Source: Bufo bufo (taxonomy: Eukaryota; Chordata; Amphibia; Anura; Bufonidae). From it: a stretch of 64,000 bases of DNA. Below, one piece after another: positions 61,268-64,000 of the stretch. The DNA lies in the NCBI RefSeq assembly GCF_905171765.1, contig NC_053391.1, positions 149,239,917 through 149,303,916 on the forward strand, written 5' to 3'. The position numbers and the translations under genes are program-made. The number at the start of each line of letters is the position of its first letter. Within the stretch, counting starts at the first letter, position 1. The notes beneath the pieces were generated by a model, which made no database searches, was not told the DNA's origin, and saw only the letters and a program-made list of their open reading frames with translations.

Positions 61268-64000
61268 ATGAAGAAAAATACTATTAAGGGACGAGGACGC
61301 GGTCGTGGTGGTGTCCGTGGAGCCTCTGTTGCTGGTAGAGGACGTGGCTGTTCGGCCCCAGGCGCACACAGTAGGGAACGAACTCCCTCAACTAGCCGGC
61401 AGAATGTACCGCAATATCTCGTGGGGCCCAATGCCGCTCTTAGGATGGTAAGGCCTGAGCAGGTACAGGCATTAATCGATTGGGTGGCCGACAGTGCTTC
61501 CAGCACGTTCACCACATGGTCTTCCACCCAGTCTTCTGCGGAAAGCGCACAGGTGGCACCTGAAAACCAAGCCCATCAGTCTGTCACATCACCCCCAAGC
61601 ATATCAGGGAAACGGTCTGAGCCACAAGTTATGCAGCAGTCTCTTCTTCTGTTTGAAGACTCTGCTTCCAGGGTTTCCCAGGGGCGTCCACCTAGCCCTT
61701 CCCCAGTGGAGGAAGACATACCATGCACTGACGCACAACCACCTATGTCTCCAGATGAAGAGGACATGGGAATACCACCACAGCAGAGTCACCGACTCTC
61801 TGATGATGACGAAACACAGGTGCCCACTGCCGCGTCTTTTTGCAGTGTGCAGACTGAACAGGAGGAGGTCAGGGAGGGAGACTGGGTGGAAGACGATGCA
61901 GAGGACGATGAGGTCTTAGACCCCACATGGACTGAAGGTCGTGGCGATGACTTTCACAGTTCAGAGGAAGAGGTAGTGGTGAGACCGAGACAACAGCGAA
62001 GCCAAAGAGGGAGCAGGGGGCCAAAGCAGACGAGCCGCCGCCCCCAGAGTTCGCCTGCTACTGGACATCGCCAACAGGGACCCAGCCCCACAAAGGCATC
62101 TTCAAAGAGTTCCCTGGCATGGCACTTCTTTAAACAATGTCCTACCGACAAGACCCGAGTGACTTGCACGCTCTGCCATCAGAGCCTGAGGCGAGGCATT
62201 AACGTTCTGAACCTCAGCACAACCTGCATGACCAGGCATCTACATGCAAAGCATGAACTGCAGTGGGGTACACACCTTAAAAACCAGGCACTCGCTGAGG
62301 CTCCCCCTGCTCCCTCTACCGCTGCTGCCTCGGCTTCCGCCTCGAGAGGAATGTTGCCACCTGCCGAGCAGCAAACAGAGGATGTGCCACCGACACCACC
62401 ACCACCGCCACCGTCAACTAGCGTCTCCACTATATCACACAGCAGCGTTCAGCTCTCAATATCTCAAACCTTAGAGAGGAAGCGCAAATTCCCCCCGAGT
62501 CACCCTCGAGCCCTTGGCCTGAACGCCAGCATTTCTAAACTGCTGGCCTTTGAAATGCTGTCATTCCGGCTGGTGGACACAGACAGCTTCAAACAGCTGA
62601 TGGCCATGGCTGTCCCGCAGTATGTGGTTCCCAGCCGCCACTACTTCTCCAAGACAGCCGTGCCTTCCCTGCACATGCAAGTGTCCGATAAAATCAAGTG
62701 TGCACTGCGCAACGCCATTTGTGGCAAGGTCCACCTAACCACAGATACGTGGACCAGTAAGCACGGCCAGGGACGCTATATCTCACTAACTGCACACTGG
62801 ATGAATGTAGTGGCGGCTGGGCCCCCGGCGGACAGTTCCTTGGCGCACGTCCTTCCGCCCCCTAGGATCGCAGGGCATCATTCTCTGCCTCCTGTAGCCT
62901 CCTCCTCCTACTCGGCTTCCTCCTCCACTGCTTCCACCAGCTCATCCGGTCAGCCACACACCTTCACCACCAACTTCAGCACAGCCCGGGGTAAACGTCA
63001 GCAGGCCATTCTGAAACTCATATGTTTGGGGGACAGGCCCCACAGCGCAAAGGAGTTGTGGCGGGGTATTGAACAACAGACCGACGAGTGGTTTCTGCCG
63101 GTGGGCCTCAAGCCAGGCCTGGTGGTATGCGATAATGGGCGAAATCTCGTGGCAGCTCTGGGACTAGCCGGTTTGACGCACATCCCTTGCCTGGCGCATG
63201 TGCTGAACTTGGTGGTGCAGAGGTTCATTCACCACTACCCCAACATGTCAGAGCTGCTGCATAAAGTGCGGGCCGTCTGTGCGCGCTTCCGCCGTTCACA
63301 TCCTGCCGCTGCTCGCCTGTCTGCGCTACAGCGGAACTTCGGCCTTCCCGCTCACCGCCTCATATGCGACGTGCCCACCCGGTGGAACTCCACCTTGCAC
63401 ATGCTGGAGAGACTGTGCGAGCAGCAGCAGGCCATAGTGGAGTTTCAGCTGCAGCACGCTCGCGTCAGTCGTACTGCCGAACAGCACCACTTCACCACCA
63501 ATGATTGGGCCTCCATGCCAGACCTGTGTGCCCTGCTGCGCTGTTTCGAGTACTCCACCAACATGGCCAGTGGCGATGACACTGTTATCAGCGTTACAAT
63601 ACCACTTCTATGTCTCCTTGAGAAAACACTTAGGGCAATGATGTTAGAGGAGGTGGCCCAGGTGGAGGAGGAGGAGGAGGATGAGGGCTCGTTTCTAACA
63701 CTTTCGGGCCAGTCTGTTCGAAGTGGCTCAGAGGGAGGTTTGTTTAAGCAGCAGAGGACAGGTTCACAAGTCGCCAGCCAAGGCACTGTACTGGAGGACG
63801 AGGAGGATGAGGAGGAGGAGGTGGAGGGGGACGAGGATGACGCAAGTTCACAGCGGGGTGGCAGCCCAGGCCCATCACTGGTGCGTGGCTGGGGGGATAC
63901 GGTGGACGATGACGATACGCCTCCCACAGAGGACAGCTTGTCCTTACCCATGGGTAGCCTGGCCCACATGAGCGAATATATGCTCCAATGCCTGCGCAAC
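61268..64000 (+). CDS. hAT3 transposase (BED finger, hAT catalytic domain), open to the window end
   Basis: ATG 61268 opens 911 codons without a stop when I read it codon by codon; it continues past 64000. The start follows a TATA-like GCTTATAAAAA by about 45 bases. Residues 1-35 are an RGR-rich basic tail (KGRGRGRGGVRGASVAGRGR), then low-complexity Ser/Pro and an acidic segment (about 170-235). BED finger at about 284-326: SLAWHFFKQCPTDKTRV, CTLCHQSLRRG, CMTRHLHAKHE. Catalytic domain: KVHLTTDTWTS (Asp about 492), LVVCDNGRNLVAAL (Asp about 622), IPCLAHVLNLVV and VPTRWNSTLHMLERL (about 702-716). Near the end an acidic Glu-rich insert (about 795-860). The last catalytic Glu and hATC domain should lie outside. 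Similar to ZBED-type hAT proteins. Looks functional as far as visible. Confidence 0.93.
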   Translation, partial: MKKNTIKGRGRGRGGVRGASVAGRGRGCSAPGAHSRERTPSTSRQNVPQYLVGPNAALRMVRPEQVQALIDWVADSASSTFTTWSSTQSSAESAQVAPENQAHQSVTSPPSISGKRSEPQVMQQSLLLFEDSASRVSQGRPPSPSPVEEDIPCTDAQPPMSPDEEDMGIPPQQSHRLSDDDETQVPTAASFCSVQTEQEEVREGDWVEDDAEDDEVLDPTWTEGRGDDFHSSEEEVVVRPRQQRSQRGSRGPKQTSRRPQSSPATGHRQQGPSPTKASSKSSLAWHFFKQCPTDKTRVTCTLCHQSLRRGINVLNLSTTCMTRHLHAKHELQWGTHLKNQALAEAPPAPSTAAASASASRGMLPPAEQQTEDVPPTPPPPPPSTSVSTISHSSVQLSISQTLERKRKFPPSHPRALGLNASISKLLAFEMLSFRLVDTDSFKQLMAMAVPQYVVPSRHYFSKTAVPSLHMQVSDKIKCALRNAICGKVHLTTDTWTSKHGQGRYISLTAHWMNVVAAGPPADSSLAHVLPPPRIAGHHSLPPVASSSYSASSSTASTSSSGQPHTFTTNFSTARGKRQQAILKLICLGDRPHSAKELWRGIEQQTDEWFLPVGLKPGLVVCDNGRNLVAALGLAGLTHIPCLAHVLNLVVQRFIHHYPNMSELLHKVRAVCARFRRSHPAAARLSALQRNFGLPAHRLICDVPTRWNSTLHMLERLCEQQQAIVEFQLQHARVSRTAEQHHFTTNDWASMPDLCALLRCFEYSTNMASGDDTVISVTIPLLCLLEKTLRAMMLEEVAQVEEEEEDEGSFLTLSGQSVRSGSEGGLFKQQRTGSQVASQGTVLEDEEDEEEEVEGDEDDASSQRGGSPGPSLVRGWGDTVDDDDTPPTEDSLSLPMGSLAHMSEYMLQCLRN

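Larger units (their letters stand above)
56011..64000 (+). mobile_element. hAT3: young, possibly autonomous hAT element (3' end outside window)
   Basis: Starts TAGTGTTGAGCGAACAG directly after GCCATAAT (56003-56010), which should recur as the 8-bp duplication beyond the window. Order: terminal region, CCAAT and TATA boxes, YY1-like motifs, a 19-unit array and a long open transposase frame. A second, nearly identical 5' end is at 48990-50107, so the family moved recently. Confidence 0.88.

Noticed and set aside
62998..63999. Minus-strand frames of 76 and 184 codons
   Set aside because: Shadows of the hAT3 transposase; low-complexity Ser-rich peptides opposite the acidic Glu/Asp-coding region.

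Overview
The window looks like repeat-dense intergenic DNA of a vertebrate, most likely a frog or toad. This is inferred from the mixture of transposons: piggyBac, several hAT families whose ends read TAGAGATGAGC or TAGTGTTGAGCGA, T2-like TTAA MITEs, Tc1/mariner, PIF/Harbinger-like MITEs, Gmr1-like and sushi-like Gypsy, and a Penelope fragment. No intact host gene, tRNA, rRNA or CRISPR array is visible. Nearly every base belongs to a transposable element, and many lie inside one another.

Layout. 1-5199: 3' part of a piggyBac element (transposase with an in-frame stop, a Tc1 insertion, then a chain of alternating palindromes) ending at TTAA. 6083-10560: minus-strand hAT element 'hAT1' with 8-bp target duplications; it holds two overlapping partial copies of the catalytic domain of a DNMT3-type DNA methyltransferase. 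12088-24912: a Russian doll of TTAA elements. A T2-like MITE contains a second MITE and large element A (12699-24777); A contains element C (13818-17676) and Gypsy G1 (19244-24446), in which integrase precedes reverse transcriptase. 25575-33214: element B, a relative of A, split by the young chromodomain Gypsy G2 (27323-32883). 33420-51896: an 18-kb composite hAT element 'hAT2' whose tandem array, transposase and 3' region are split by a 1,980-bp hAT MITE, a solo LTR, a hairpin repeat, Gypsy G3 (40843-46127), a Penelope-like inverted structure, and a truncated copy of 'hAT3' next to a 100-N gap. 51897-53599: microsatellite and the least repetitive DNA here. 53600-55162: complete Tc1/mariner element with an uninterrupted 338-residue DD37E transposase. 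56011-64000: the 5' end of hAT3, with a 19-unit array of about 228 bp leading into a 911-codon open transposase frame that runs off the window.

How the parts relate. The best candidate for something new is the design of the hAT elements. In all three, the 5' terminal repeat is followed by a CCAAT box, a TATA box and a YY1-like motif, and then by a tandem array before the transposase start. The arrays are unrelated in sequence (about 75, 148 and 228 bp units). This resembles promoter monomers of mouse L1, but in DNA transposons. hAT3 looks young: its only other 5' copy in the window is nearly identical and its reading frame is open. Other points of interest are the DNMT3 fragments inside hAT1, the serial palindromes shared by a piggyBac element and element C, and the Gmr1-like gene order of G1 with a SCAN-like Gag segment.

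Limits: family names come from recognised motifs, not database searches. Element ends are stated where terminal repeats and target duplications could be read directly; elsewhere they are approximate.
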